Part shown: positions 17,659 through 25,157 of the stretch, piece after piece | Layout of the letters: each line of letters opens with the position of its first letter | How positions within the stretch are numbered: position 1 is the stretch's first letter | Made by a program: the position numbers and the translations under genes | The notes under the pieces: generated by a model | The model's input: only the letters and a program-made list of their open reading frames with translations | The model's database searches: none | What the model was told of the DNA's origin: nothing | Source of the DNA: an uncultured Clostridia bacterium | GTDB lineage: Bacteria; Bacillota; Clostridia; Christensenellales; CAG-917 | DNA length: 64,000 nucleotides | Assembly (NCBI GenBank): GCA_934277645.1 | Contig: CAKQUX010000003.1 | Span: 1 to 64,000, forward strand | Direction: 5' to 3'

Positions 17659-18129
17659 TTAGTTTGTTTGAGATTTTTTTTCCTTTGTTTTTTCTTTGTT
17701 TACGTTCTTATAGCTTATGTAGATATGTGTAGGCGCAAATATCACCGCAAAAATCAGCAACAGCGCGCTTGCCAGCGCGATGCCGCTAAAAATAAAAATG
17801 AGTGACGGCAAAATAGACAGGGTCAACGCTTTTGCCAAATTGTTTTGCTTTCTGAACGCTATCCAACACGCAACGTAAGCTAAGCACAAAACGCCGTTTA
17901 CTGTCAGGTATGCAATCAGTGCGTAATTAAACCAAAAATTATGATAAGTGTGCGGAATGTTGAATATCATAGTCACAAAACACCCGTATCTTCCGACTTG
18001 TTCAAAAAAGTCAAGGATACGGTTATCGGGCGGAGCGAACAGTTCGCTTTTGTGCTTTATGGCGAAGATTATGTTCGGAACTATTAAAACAATTAATATC
18101 GCAAGTCCGTAATAATTAAACCAATCCAT
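17659..18129 (-). CDS. Small integral membrane protein, function unknown
   Basis: A 156-aa protein with about four to five membrane helices: residues 6-23 (YYGLAILIVLIVPNIIFAI), 45-60, 66-92 (NYALIAYLTVNGVLCLAYVACWIAF), and 100-135. A loop FAPPDNRILDFFEQVGRYGCF sits between helices 1 and 2. The C-terminal tail is basic (KEKTKEKKSQ). I do not recognise the family. The ATG at 18129 follows AGAGAT. It lies downstream of the accessory WYL gene on the same strand but 400 nt away, so no operon is implied. Confidence 0.7.
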   Translation of the reverse strand: MDWFNYYGLAILIVLIVPNIIFAIKHKSELFAPPDNRILDFFEQVGRYGCFVTMIFNIPHTYHNFWFNYALIAYLTVNGVLCLAYVACWIAFRKQNNLAKALTLSILPSLIFIFSGIALASALLLIFAVIFAPTHIYISYKNVNKEKTKEKKSQTN

Positions 18130-18526
18130 TTTTAATCTCTATCTAACCTTAATTTAAAATTTTTTAATCGATTGTAATTTCATTTAAAGTAAAATGCAAA
18201 AAATAAAAATCTGTATTTAATGGGTTTCTTCTGTCTGTAATTTTTCTTAAATTATTATAACACCGCTTTAAACTTTTCTCAACTCATCTGACTAAAAAAA
18301 CAAATTAAAATGGAAAATAGTTTGCCGACATTTTACGTCGAACAAATCCAGCCTATAATCAACACCGTGTTATTGCATAGCTTCGACTAAGCGGTAGCGT
18401 TTATAACAAAATCACGACACGATAGCCGTGATGAAATTTTTTCAAAATAACATGGAAACGTGTGATAGGTTTAGTGTGAAGTATATACGATTATTGAATC
18501 TACTTGAGAGTTTAGTTTTAAAATAG
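18130..18526. other. Intergenic region, nothing recognised
   Basis: About 400 AT-rich nt. No gene, RNA or clear terminator was seen. GC content rises slightly at 18330-18420, around ACATTTTACGTCG and ACACGATAGCCGTGA, without a usable frame. Confidence 0.4.
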
Positions 18527-19570
18527 CTATTTTCCTTTTTTATCTTTTAGTGATTTAATTGTGTCTTTTGATATAGAATAAGGGGGTAAATTTATGGCAG
18601 TTAAGTATTTTCGGGTCGCTCCTGCATAATATGTGTACATCATTTTAGCTATTTTTTCAGGCTCGACAATGATTGCATCGACGCCAAAGCGTTTAAAATA
18701 GTGCATCGCTTGATTAACCGAACAATCAAAGAAAAAAACATTACCTTCAATCTTAATTGGGTCAGGGCGATATAAATATATTTTTTTATAAAGATATAAA
18801 CCTTTGTTTGACATTATCACTTTGATAAGTTGATCTTCATCGCGATATATTGGATATTGAACGCCGCAACGAATTTGCCTTTCAAAAATTTCTTTCACAT
18901 CGTTAGGCGTTTCAGCCTTCTTTGAAAGCAATGAAACGGATTTAACGTTTGCAAGACGAAGCGTATATAGATCTTGTTCGTCGGATGACAAAACGTAATT
19001 GTACAGTTCTTCTTTTGCCGAAGCAACTGCGTATATTGAAGTGTTTTTTATTCTATCGCCTTTTGTTACGATACATGCTTGTACGCCTTTTTTGATTGCT
19101 TTTTGTAAGAGATCATAGTTTTCTTTAAATATAATAATCTCTCGTTTCGGTTGTGGCCGTGAAGTGTATGAAATAAACAATCTTCTATAAAACGATGATA
19201 GCGACTCGTTTGCCAGTATTATATTTTCAATGAAAGATACTGCTTTTTCGGATGATTTAGTCGGCTTGAACGAAAAGGTAGAGCTGTTTTTGTCGGTTAT
19301 GTTTGAATTCCGTTTGGCCATAGCTTTTACCACACCATTAAAAATAGTTTCTCTATATCTGTCGGGTAAAATAGAAACGATTTTTGAAATCTCGTCTTGC
19401 GATGTTTCTTCGTTTGCTGTGAAACCCTCGTAAAAATTAACTATCAATGTATTTATAAATGAATTAAAGTTTGGTGTTCCATCAGCTTTAACTATATTAA
19501 AGTTTTTGCAGTCAAGTTTTAAAGTGTTTAAAACGTTTGTGGGTAAACTGATTTTTATTTTTTCTTGCAT
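18527..19570 (-). CDS. WYL-domain-like transcriptional regulator with ribbon-helix-helix-like N terminus
   Basis: A 347-aa cytoplasmic protein. Residues 3-50 (KIKISLPTNVLNTLKLDC and NSFINTLIVNFYEGF) fit a ribbon-helix-helix DNA-binding fold. Residues about 145-215 (REIIIFKENYDLLQKAIKKG, TSIYAVASAKEELYNYVLS, YTLRLANVKSVSLL) resemble a WYL ligand-sensing domain, and 225-325 (FFDCSVNQAMHYFKRFG, DAIIVEPEKIAKMM) the C-terminal WYL-associated extension. The ATG at 19570 has AAGGGGG upstream; an alternative TTG 21 nt earlier overlaps that RBS and is rejected. The gene is divergent from the AAA+ gene and a perfect palindrome lies 22 nt upstream of its start, so it likely represses both units. WYL proteins are often regulators of defence or stress loci. 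Confidence 0.65.
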   Translation of the reverse strand: MQEKIKISLPTNVLNTLKLDCKNFNIVKADGTPNFNSFINTLIVNFYEGFTANEETSQDEISKIVSILPDRYRETIFNGVVKAMAKRNSNITDKNSSTFSFKPTKSSEKAVSFIENIILANESLSSFYRRLFISYTSRPQPKREIIIFKENYDLLQKAIKKGVQACIVTKGDRIKNTSIYAVASAKEELYNYVLSSDEQDLYTLRLANVKSVSLLSKKAETPNDVKEIFERQIRCGVQYPIYRDEDQLIKVIMSNKGLYLYKKIYLYRPDPIKIEGNVFFFDCSVNQAMHYFKRFGVDAIIVEPEKIAKMMYTYYAGATRKYLTAINLPPYSISKDTIKSLKDKKGK

Positions 19571-19591
19571 AAAAAATTTCCCCCTTCGCAA

Positions 19592-19605
19592 TTAGTGTAC
19601 ACTAA
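19592..19605. promoter_or_regulatory. Palindromic operator candidate in the divergent promoter
   Basis: Perfect 14-nt palindrome TTAGTGTACACTAA, overlapping a possible minus-strand -10 (TACACT) with TTGATT 17 nt upstream of it. A half-site TTAGTG recurs at 19654-19659 on the side of the AAA+ gene. Binding by the divergent WYL/RHH regulator is inference. Confidence 0.6.
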
Positions 19606-19708
19606 AAGGGGGCATAAATCAAACAAAAATCGACATTTTTCAACTAGTATATTTTAGTGGGCAAAATTTTTTGAGACATTGCGGTATTTGAATGTTAAAA
19701 ATCTAATT

Positions 19709-19714
19709 TATAAT
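19709..19714 (+). promoter_or_regulatory. -10 box of the AAA+ gene
   Basis: TATAAT at 19709-19714, 30 nt before the ATG, with a weak TTTGAA 16 nt upstream as -35. The poor -35 would suit a regulated promoter. Confidence 0.5.
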
Positions 19715-19744
19715 GACATTAGAAACTAAAAGCGAGGTGTATTT

Positions 19745-21274
19745 ATGAATAATTTTGATTTGATTGCCGGTTACGGCAGAGAAAAAGAAGAACTTAGAAA
19801 GATTTGTGACATTTTGAACAATCGTGATGTCTATTTAAGCAAAGGGGCGGCAATGCCAAAGGGAGTAATATTCTATGGCGATTCTGGAAATGGAAAAACG
19901 CTCTTTGCCCATGTTTTAGCAAAAGAATGCGATATGCCTATTTACATTATTAGTTTAGGGGAAACAAGTAAGCGAAATGGCGTTATCAAACAAATAAAAA
20001 CCGCCTTCGACAAGGCCAATAGAAGCAAACGATACAGCGTGGTTTTTATAGATGAGCTAGACAAAATTTTGCCGAAGCAGGGTCAATTGGTGGTCAGCGA
20101 TGGAGCGAATGCAATTCTTACCGAACTATTGACACTAATCGACGGTATCGATAAGAATAATAATGTATTCTTCATAGCAACTTGCAATGATTTCTATGAC
20201 ATTCCGGAAACGATGCTCAGACCGGGGCGCATAGACAAAAAGATAATGTTGCCTGACCCGGATTGTAAATCCAGAAAGGAAATTTTGGCAATGTATATCA
20301 AACAATCAAATTGTGCATTTGAAGCCTCCGAGGACGTGATTGCATCGTTTACGGCAGGAATGTCGTGCTCGGCGTTGAAGACGCTTATCAATGAATGTAT
20401 TTTGGAATCCGATGAAAACAATTTTGTTTCTGAAAAATTGGTTTTTAAAAAATTAAATGAAATCAATCACCAAGATATTGAAAGAGAAAGAAGTGCGATT
20501 GAGAAAATGATTTTTAGTTGTCACAATTTAGGCTATTTTATTGTAGCAAACAGTTTCGCACCGTCGTGTGGCGGAATTATTGATATGGATTCACATAATC
20601 TTTGCAATGACTTTTTTAATGGAATTGTTGATGATGTTAATTATGATGATGACTACGATGATGACGACGAAGAAGACGACGATGATGATGACTATGATGA
20701 AGAAGATGATTACGACGAAGACGATGCTGATTATGACGAAGAAGACGATGAATGCAATGAAGACGAATTGAAAGAAGAAAACGACAATGAAGCCGAAGAT
20801 GTCGACGATGATGACGAACAAGATGATTGGTCTGGTCAGTATTATAGTGAAACGGATTACAGGAATGCTATATGCGTTTTGTGCGGTGGAATGATAGCGG
20901 AAAAATATGTTTTGCAAAAAACATATGATGATACCGCTTGGGATTTAGATACGATTGACAACCTTCTTTTCCGTATGTCCGAAATGGGAATGCTTGGGAT
21001 GGGTTTAATTTATAACGTAAGCAGACATAAAAATATGCCTTACAGTGCAGATCGAATTTTAGCCATAAACAATAAATTTGATGAAATAATAAGTGAATGC
21101 TATGAAAAGGCTGAAAAAATCATATCGCAAAATGTGGACTTGATTAAACTGTTGCAATGCCATTTGATAGAAGAGGGAATTATCAAGAAAGAAAGAGCGA
21201 AAGAATTGATAGACGAATTTAAAAATCAAAAAGCATTTGGTGGCAATGTTAAAGATGAAAAAGAAAGCCGATAG
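19745..21274 (+). CDS. Soluble FtsH-like AAA+ ATPase with degenerate M41 peptidase domain and acidic insert
   Basis: A 509-aa cytoplasmic protein with no membrane segment. AAA+ module: Walker A GDSGNGKT (45-52), Walker B VVFIDELD (99-106), sensor 1 ATCND (145-149), arginine fingers Arg159 and Arg162 in RPGRID. Residues 246 onward follow the FtsH M41 fold: the zinc-site helix reads CHNLGYFIVA at 259-268 where FtsH has HEAGHALV, so the catalytic Glu and second His are lost (HNLGY). ICVLCGGMIAEKYV (376-389) and the Asp400 region (DDTAWDLDTID) match the FtsH blocks LLGGRAAE and TGASNDL; the C-terminal helices match as well. Between them is a 65-residue almost pure Asp/Glu stretch (297-361). The RBS is GAGGTG. 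Probably an unfoldase or remodeller without its own protease activity, coupled to the peptidase gene that overlaps its 3' end. Confidence 0.85.
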   Translation: MNNFDLIAGYGREKEELRKICDILNNRDVYLSKGAAMPKGVIFYGDSGNGKTLFAHVLAKECDMPIYIISLGETSKRNGVIKQIKTAFDKANRSKRYSVVFIDELDKILPKQGQLVVSDGANAILTELLTLIDGIDKNNNVFFIATCNDFYDIPETMLRPGRIDKKIMLPDPDCKSRKEILAMYIKQSNCAFEASEDVIASFTAGMSCSALKTLINECILESDENNFVSEKLVFKKLNEINHQDIERERSAIEKMIFSCHNLGYFIVANSFAPSCGGIIDMDSHNLCNDFFNGIVDDVNYDDDYDDDDEEDDDDDDYDEEDDYDEDDADYDEEDDECNEDELKEENDNEAEDVDDDDEQDDWSGQYYSETDYRNAICVLCGGMIAEKYVLQKTYDDTAWDLDTIDNLLFRMSEMGMLGMGLIYNVSRHKNMPYSADRILAINNKFDEIISECYEKAEKIISQNVDLIKLLQCHLIEEGIIKKERAKELIDEFKNQKAFGGNVKDEKESR

Positions 21275-21833
21275 ATTGCGGAAAAGAGATTTTAAGAAAT
21301 GTGTATTTTCGACAGTTTGCGATTGCATGCATATATTCGGCTACTCGTTAATGCCTGCAATTATTGAAACGACCTTGGATGGAAATAGACTTATGTCTTT
21401 TGTCGCCTGTGACAATAGTAGGCAGTGCGCAATAATATATGATTATCAAAAGTTTCAAAAGGCTTTTGGTGAGCGCGATAAAGAATACAATTTGATAAGC
21501 CTTACATATATTGTTGCGCATGAAATGAGACATTATTATCAGCATAGACAAATTTTCGCTAAGGTTCCTAAAGAAAGGCGAGAGGTGGTCGACGATTGGC
21601 GGAACGACACGGAGCTTAAAATATCTTGCGAAAAGCGCGAGTATTATGGAAACGTCAGGGAAATAGACGCCTTTGCATTTGCGTATAGGTATTGTGCAAA
21701 TAGGGGGCGAGTCTTGGTGCGTGATGTCGGAGTGCCAAAACACTATCGCAAAGTTATGCAAGGTTATACAAAAAAGAGCTTTGGGATTACTCCTTCAATT
21801 TTTTCAAAGAAATTTGATAAATATTTTGATTAA
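21255..21833 (+). CDS. HEXXH zinc metallopeptidase-like protein, family not recognised
   Basis: A 192-aa protein (from ATG 21255) with a basic N terminus (KKKADRLRKRDFKK). TYIVAHEMRHYYQHRQ holds a complete HEXXH motif (His89, Glu90, His93), and about 43 residues on REIDAFAFAYRY supplies the expected third ligand Glu136, as in IrrE-like and other gluzincin-like domains. No signal peptide or membrane segment is seen. The start is not certain: ATG at 21246 and TTG at 21237 are also in frame; 21255 gives the most usable spacing to GGTGG. The start lies inside the end of the AAA+ gene (20-nt overlap), so translation is coupled. Its active site is intact whereas that of the upstream FtsH-like partner is not. 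Function unknown; a terminator follows. Confidence 0.75.
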   Translation: MKKKADRLRKRDFKKCVFSTVCDCMHIFGYSLMPAIIETTLDGNRLMSFVACDNSRQCAIIYDYQKFQKAFGERDKEYNLISLTYIVAHEMRHYYQHRQIFAKVPKERREVVDDWRNDTELKISCEKREYYGNVREIDAFAFAYRYCANRGRVLVRDVGVPKHYRKVMQGYTKKSFGITPSIFSKKFDKYFD

Positions 21834-22299
21834 ACTTCAATCAATGTGTTGTTGAATTTGATAAATACTGTTGATAGATATTGCGTATGCATATAATAAT
21901 TATTGTCGCATTGACATCCAAACAGGGAAAGGCAGCCTTTATAGCTGCCTTTTAATATAGCATATAGTAAGCTTATATCGCCGCAGTCGGGACTTTTTGA
22001 AGTAGAAAATAATGAGAGCGGGGTGGGCATGTTTCTTGCGCGGCAAAGCATTTGATGGGGTTAATAGCTGTATTGTTTGGGCTTTTTGTTGTGCGACAAA
22101 TTTATGTCAAAGCACTATTAGAGCTGTAAAAGCAGGTGTAATTGCTTGCGAATAAATCATTATTGCGCTATTGCATCGCTCTGATTAAATTCTATCACCC
22201 GTCACACAACCACACTGCAACAGCCGTGGCTATTTAATATGCGATGCGGCAACATAGTCGGCATAATTGTTGATAAGGAAATAGGTCTGTCTTTTTAGC
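21834..22299. other. Intergenic region downstream of the peptidase gene
   Basis: About 465 nt. It holds the terminator at 21927-21952. Beyond it no gene or RNA was recognised. Confidence 0.5.
21927..21952 (+). terminator. Intrinsic terminator of the AAA+/peptidase operon
   Basis: AAAGGCAGC / GCTGCCTTT stem with a CTTTATA loop, ending in TTTT, about 95 nt after the peptidase stop. Confidence 0.8.
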
Positions 22300-22995
22300 T
22301 TATGTCGTAACTGTTAGTTTGATTTTTTTTTGCTTGTTTTGTGATTTAATTGTAGCGTGCTTCGGGGCATAATCTTTCATTTCGGGGATAGCTCCGCCTG
22401 CGACCGCCCATAAGTATAAACTTGCGACGCTGGCATACGGCGAAAATTTTCGACGGTATTTTTCAAACAACTTTTTGTCAATTTTTCGGTGGTGATATAC
22501 CATACGAAGCCCACGCAGTATCGCCAAATCACCGTAACTAAAAATGTCGGGGCGTTCAAGGCAAAACAATAAAATCATTTCGGCGGTCCATACGCCGATA
22601 CCTTTTAAAGCCGCAAGCTCTTTTATAGCTTGTTCGTCCGTCATTTTTTCGACGGATTCCAAATCGAATTCACCGCTTTCGACTTTGCTTGCAAAATCTT
22701 TTATGTATTCGGCTTTCCGAAACGTCATTCCAAACGATTGCAAATCTTCGATGCTCGCATTTGCAATGGCATGAGAATCGACTTTGCCGAATGCCGACTG
22801 CATTCTTTGCCAAATGGTTGCTTGCGCCTTTGTAGATATCTGTTGACCGATAATACTATGCACAACGGAAGAAAACAGGTCGGTGTCTACTTCGCGATAA
22901 ATTTTGCCGATAGCGTCGATGCATTCGGCAAGACGGGCATCGCGTGATTTCAGATATTCGATTTCCGTTTCGCCGTATTTGAAATAATTTGCCAT
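22300..22995 (-). CDS. DNA-3-methyladenine glycosylase II (AlkA-like)
   Basis: A 231-aa helix-hairpin-helix-GPD glycosylase that excises alkylated bases. SIIGQQISTKAQATIWQRM (48-66) is the conserved N-terminal helix of the fold; the hairpin is LKGIGVWTAEM (130-140); the catalytic aspartate is Asp156 in IFSYGDLAILRG. There is no iron-sulfur loop at the C terminus, so it is not an Nth/MutY-type enzyme. The C-terminal tail is lysine-rich. The ATG at 22995 follows AGGAGA. It is a single gene convergent with the peptidase operon. Length is close to bacterial AlkA-like proteins lacking the N-terminal TBP-like domain. Confidence 0.9.
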   Translation of the reverse strand: MANYFKYGETEIEYLKSRDARLAECIDAIGKIYREVDTDLFSSVVHSIIGQQISTKAQATIWQRMQSAFGKVDSHAIANASIEDLQSFGMTFRKAEYIKDFASKVESGEFDLESVEKMTDEQAIKELAALKGIGVWTAEMILLFCLERPDIFSYGDLAILRGLRMVYHHRKIDKKLFEKYRRKFSPYASVASLYLWAVAGGAIPEMKDYAPKHATIKSQNKQKKIKLTVTT

Positions 22996-23190
22996 ATACC
23001 TATTCTCCTGTCGCTATTTTTATAAAACAATTTTTTGACATGCACAATCTATTGGCATATTTATTATATCACAATCTGCTGTCGAAGTTAATATATCACA
23101 ATGAACAGAGTAGTGCTATTTATTTATATTATGAACCGGTTGTAAGAGCGAAACAGAAAATTTCATAAGAAATTTATGCACATAATGCCT

Positions 23191-23229
23191 AAAAAGAAAA
23201 AGCAATCCTACGAATTCGCAGAATTGCTT
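23191..23229 (-). terminator. Intrinsic terminator of the toxin/immunity-like cluster
   Basis: Minus strand stem AAGCAAT / ATTGCTT with inner CTGCG/CGTAG pairing and an AATT loop, followed by TTTTTCTTTTT. It lies 37 nt after the last gene of the cluster. Confidence 0.75.
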
Positions 23230-23265
23230 CACCTATCGGAGCATTAGTAATGTAAAACGAATTAT

Positions 23266-23643
23266 TTAACTACTGTAATCATAAGGTATTTTGTTCTTCT
23301 TTTCACCTTTCAAGTTGATAATAAAACCGTTTTCAACTTTACACCACCAATCTTTATATTTTTCCGGCAAACTATCTCTTATCATTTCGTCTGTAGTGTT
23401 GTTATCTTTTACCAATTCCAAATCTTCGATTTTAATTCCGCAACAAATATCATCTTCCAATTTGAATATATTCTCTTGATTTTGCATAAAGACTTTATCA
23501 TAAACTCTTTGGTCTTGAAAACATACATAGAAGCTTTCCCATCTAATATCAGCATCAATTATTGTTCCAATCATTCCTTTGGTGACGCCTTCTTCTTCTT
23601 TATAATTATCATTAATTACCCTAACGTCATCTAATAGCTTCAT
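23266..23643 (-). CDS. Putative immunity protein 2 (SH3-like fold, DUF4926-like)
   Basis: A 125-aa acidic protein. Residues 1-75 (LLDDVRVINDNYKEEEGVTKGMIGTII, then FYVCF and the ending IKIEDLELVKD) share the order of the smaller protein at 24296: V.(V/L)I..., (E/K)EGV.KGM.G, W..CF, and ..EDL.(V/L). This small beta-barrel pattern is seen in immunity proteins of polymorphic toxins. A C-terminal extension of about 50 residues (DEMIRDSLPEKYKDWWCKVENG) is absent from the paralogue. The ATG at 23643 overlaps the toxin stop (ATGA); an upstream TTG is rejected. Gene order toxin-then-immunity supports the call. Target unknown. Confidence 0.6.
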   Translation of the reverse strand: MKLLDDVRVINDNYKEEEGVTKGMIGTIIDADIRWESFYVCFQDQRVYDKVFMQNQENIFKLEDDICCGIKIEDLELVKDNNTTDEMIRDSLPEKYKDWWCKVENGFIINLKGEKKNKIPYDYSS

Positions 23644-24218
23644 TTTTGCCAACCGCCTATTGGTGTATTCATTTTCAATTTTCCATTTGGGAAAACCATA
23701 TAGTTCGATTTTAGTTTATATGTTTTTCCAAGTTTTTCATTTGCGCCCGAGATATCAATCATTAAATTTATTTTGCAACCATATTTTGTGATATTCTCTA
23801 TATAATATTTACCATAAAAATATGCTTGCTTTGTTTTGTCAAATAAAACATCAATAAAAGTATTATAATCACTTTCATGGTATCCCATAGCATTAACCCA
23901 ATCACTTTTACTTTTAAACAAATAGGGTATTTTTCCGTTTGGCACAATCAGCTCAATTTCTTCAAAATTTGTAGGCGCAATAGGAATTTCTTTGCAATGA
24001 CACCTAAAGTGATATAGCTTAGGTAAAAGTCCTTTTAATATGCTATCTGACAAGTTAATACCTGTTATATCAGATTTTTCCGGTTTTTTATTTTTCTCGT
24101 TTTTAAACCAGCATTTGTTTACTGCAACACATTTGATGCAATGATTTGCGGTTGTGCCTTCTATAATTCCTGTGGCATATTCATAATCTAAACATTCGAC
24201 TGAAAAGAAAATACGCAC
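23640..24218 (-). CDS. Putative toxin module 2, 5'-truncated paralogue of the gene at 24507
   Basis: A 192-aa reading frame starting at GTG. From residue about 9 it parallels toxin 1: ANHCIKCVAVNKCWF versus SKHCAMCLNLNGCCF, FRCHCKEI versus PNCHCYTI, then a shared C-terminal alpha/beta domain ending in NYMVFPNGKLKMNTP versus GWMVYPNGKIILTTP. About 35 N-terminal residues of toxin 1 have no counterpart. The GTG start has no RBS and lies inside a hairpin; a nearby ATG gives only MKS-stop. It may be a displaced or silent toxin module kept as a store of variation, or wrongly started. No secretion signal. Followed by its own immunity-like gene with a 4-nt overlap. Confidence 0.55.
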   Translation of the reverse strand: MRIFFSVECLDYEYATGIIEGTTANHCIKCVAVNKCWFKNEKNKKPEKSDITGINLSDSILKGLLPKLYHFRCHCKEIPIAPTNFEEIELIVPNGKIPYLFKSKSDWVNAMGYHESDYNTFIDVLFDKTKQAYFYGKYYIENITKYGCKINLMIDISGANEKLGKTYKLKSNYMVFPNGKLKMNTPIGGWQK

Positions 24219-24242
24219 TCTAACTTTTCATTAGGGTGCGTA
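24212..24242. promoter_or_regulatory. Hairpin between the two toxin/immunity cassettes
   Basis: Inverted repeat with arms TACGCACTCTAA and TTAGGGTGCGTA (one mismatch or G-U pair) and a 7-nt loop. On the minus strand it would fold at the start of toxin module 2 and hide its GTG. There is no T-run, so attenuation of translation is more likely than termination. Confidence 0.45.
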
Positions 24243-24295
24243 CAGTTCGCTTGTGGCGGAGCGTTTGCTTCACTTATTGAACTCTTGATAGAGTT

Positions 24296-24505
24296 TTAAT
24301 CACTCTCTTTAATTACTTTTAAATCTTCTTCTTTTACCGGAATTGTTGCAATATTTGGCAAGTCTAATTCTTGGTCAAAACACACCAACCATTGACCATT
24401 AATATTTCTTGGGTCGCAAATCCATCCATCCATCCCTTTATGAACGCCTTCTTTTACATATTTTTCTTTTTCAACTATTAATTCTACTCTATCATATTCC
24501 TTCAT
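24296..24505 (-). CDS. Putative immunity protein 1 (SH3-like fold, DUF4926-like)
   Basis: A 69-aa acidic protein: KEYDRVELIVEKEKYVKEGVHKGMDGWI, QWLVCFDQ and IPVKEEDLKVI. The order EGVHKGM.G, W.V.F, V.E(E)DL is that of small beta-barrel immunity proteins found after polymorphic toxin domains. The ATG at 24505 is preferred to an ATG at 24520 inside the toxin because GGAG lies 9 nt before it; it begins 1 nt after the toxin stop, so translation is coupled. A paralogue with a longer tail is the last gene of this cluster. Confidence 0.6.
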   Translation of the reverse strand: MKEYDRVELIVEKEKYVKEGVHKGMDGWICDPRNINGQWLVCFDQELDLPNIATIPVKEEDLKVIKESD

Positions 24506-24506
24506 A

Positions 24507-25076
24507 TTATTTATCTCCATACGGTGTTGTCAATATTATTTTTCCGTTAGGATATACCATCCAACCCGATTGAAAGGTTACGTATCCTTCTTTATCTTTT
24601 CTTTTTAACTTAATTTCTATATTTATTCGTTGTCCATAATCATCTAGTCTATCCAACGCATAGTCTCCAACTGAATAAGATAGCTTTGCTTGATTAATAA
24701 ATTCTTTCTGTAAATATTGTGAGTTCATTATATCATACCCCCAAAGCGCAAACAATTGTTTTTTACTATTCCCCTTTGCAAAAATATATTTCGTGAATTT
24801 TTCAATGGGAGACTCAGCCCTTGCTGTTATTGATGGAATATCAATGGTATAACAATGGCAGTTGGGGTGTAGTGGTTTAGGTGGACATTTTTCTTTTACA
24901 AAACAACATCCGTTTAAGTTTAAACACATCGCACAGTGTTTGGAAAAACTTCCTGTCAGTGCGTTTGCGCTTTTTTCAAAATTATTTTCGGCTGGTTTCG
25001 TTCCCTCGTGCACCCATGTCACCCAGTTAGTAGAAAATAATTTGCTTGTGTATTCGTTTGCTTTTTGTAAATTCAT
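24507..25076 (-). CDS. Putative toxin module 1 with MuF-like Cys motif
   Basis: A 189-aa protein without signal peptide. Residues about 45-78 hold CAMC, then KCPPKPLHPNCHCY; a CxxC plus P-P-L-H-P-N-C-x-C motif is typical of the region just before the toxin domain in phage MuF (minor head) polymorphic toxins. The C-terminal ~100 residues (IEKFTKYIFAKGNSKKQLF, then GWMVYPNGKIILTTPY) resemble the DUF6883-type small alpha/beta domain found at the end of such toxins. The ATG at 25076 has AAGGAG 6 nt upstream. Immunity-like gene follows after 1 nt. No MuF portal-binding part or other phage gene is near, so this looks like a detached C-terminal module. The biochemical activity is unknown. Confidence 0.55.
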   Translation of the reverse strand: MNLQKANEYTSKLFSTNWVTWVHEGTKPAENNFEKSANALTGSFSKHCAMCLNLNGCCFVKEKCPPKPLHPNCHCYTIDIPSITARAESPIEKFTKYIFAKGNSKKQLFALWGYDIMNSQYLQKEFINQAKLSYSVGDYALDRLDDYGQRINIEIKLKRKDKEGYVTFQSGWMVYPNGKIILTTPYGDK

Positions 25077-25157
25077 ATTATCTCCTTTGTGAGAAGATAA
25101 TATCATGGAAATTTTTGATAATAATTATTATATGACAGTAAATTTGCAAAAAATTTA

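Noticed and set aside
20568..20917. Met/Thr-rich and Ile/Val-rich frames over the acidic tract
   Set aside because: Both are other-frame readings of the GAT/GAA repeat; they have no RBS and no protein-like features.
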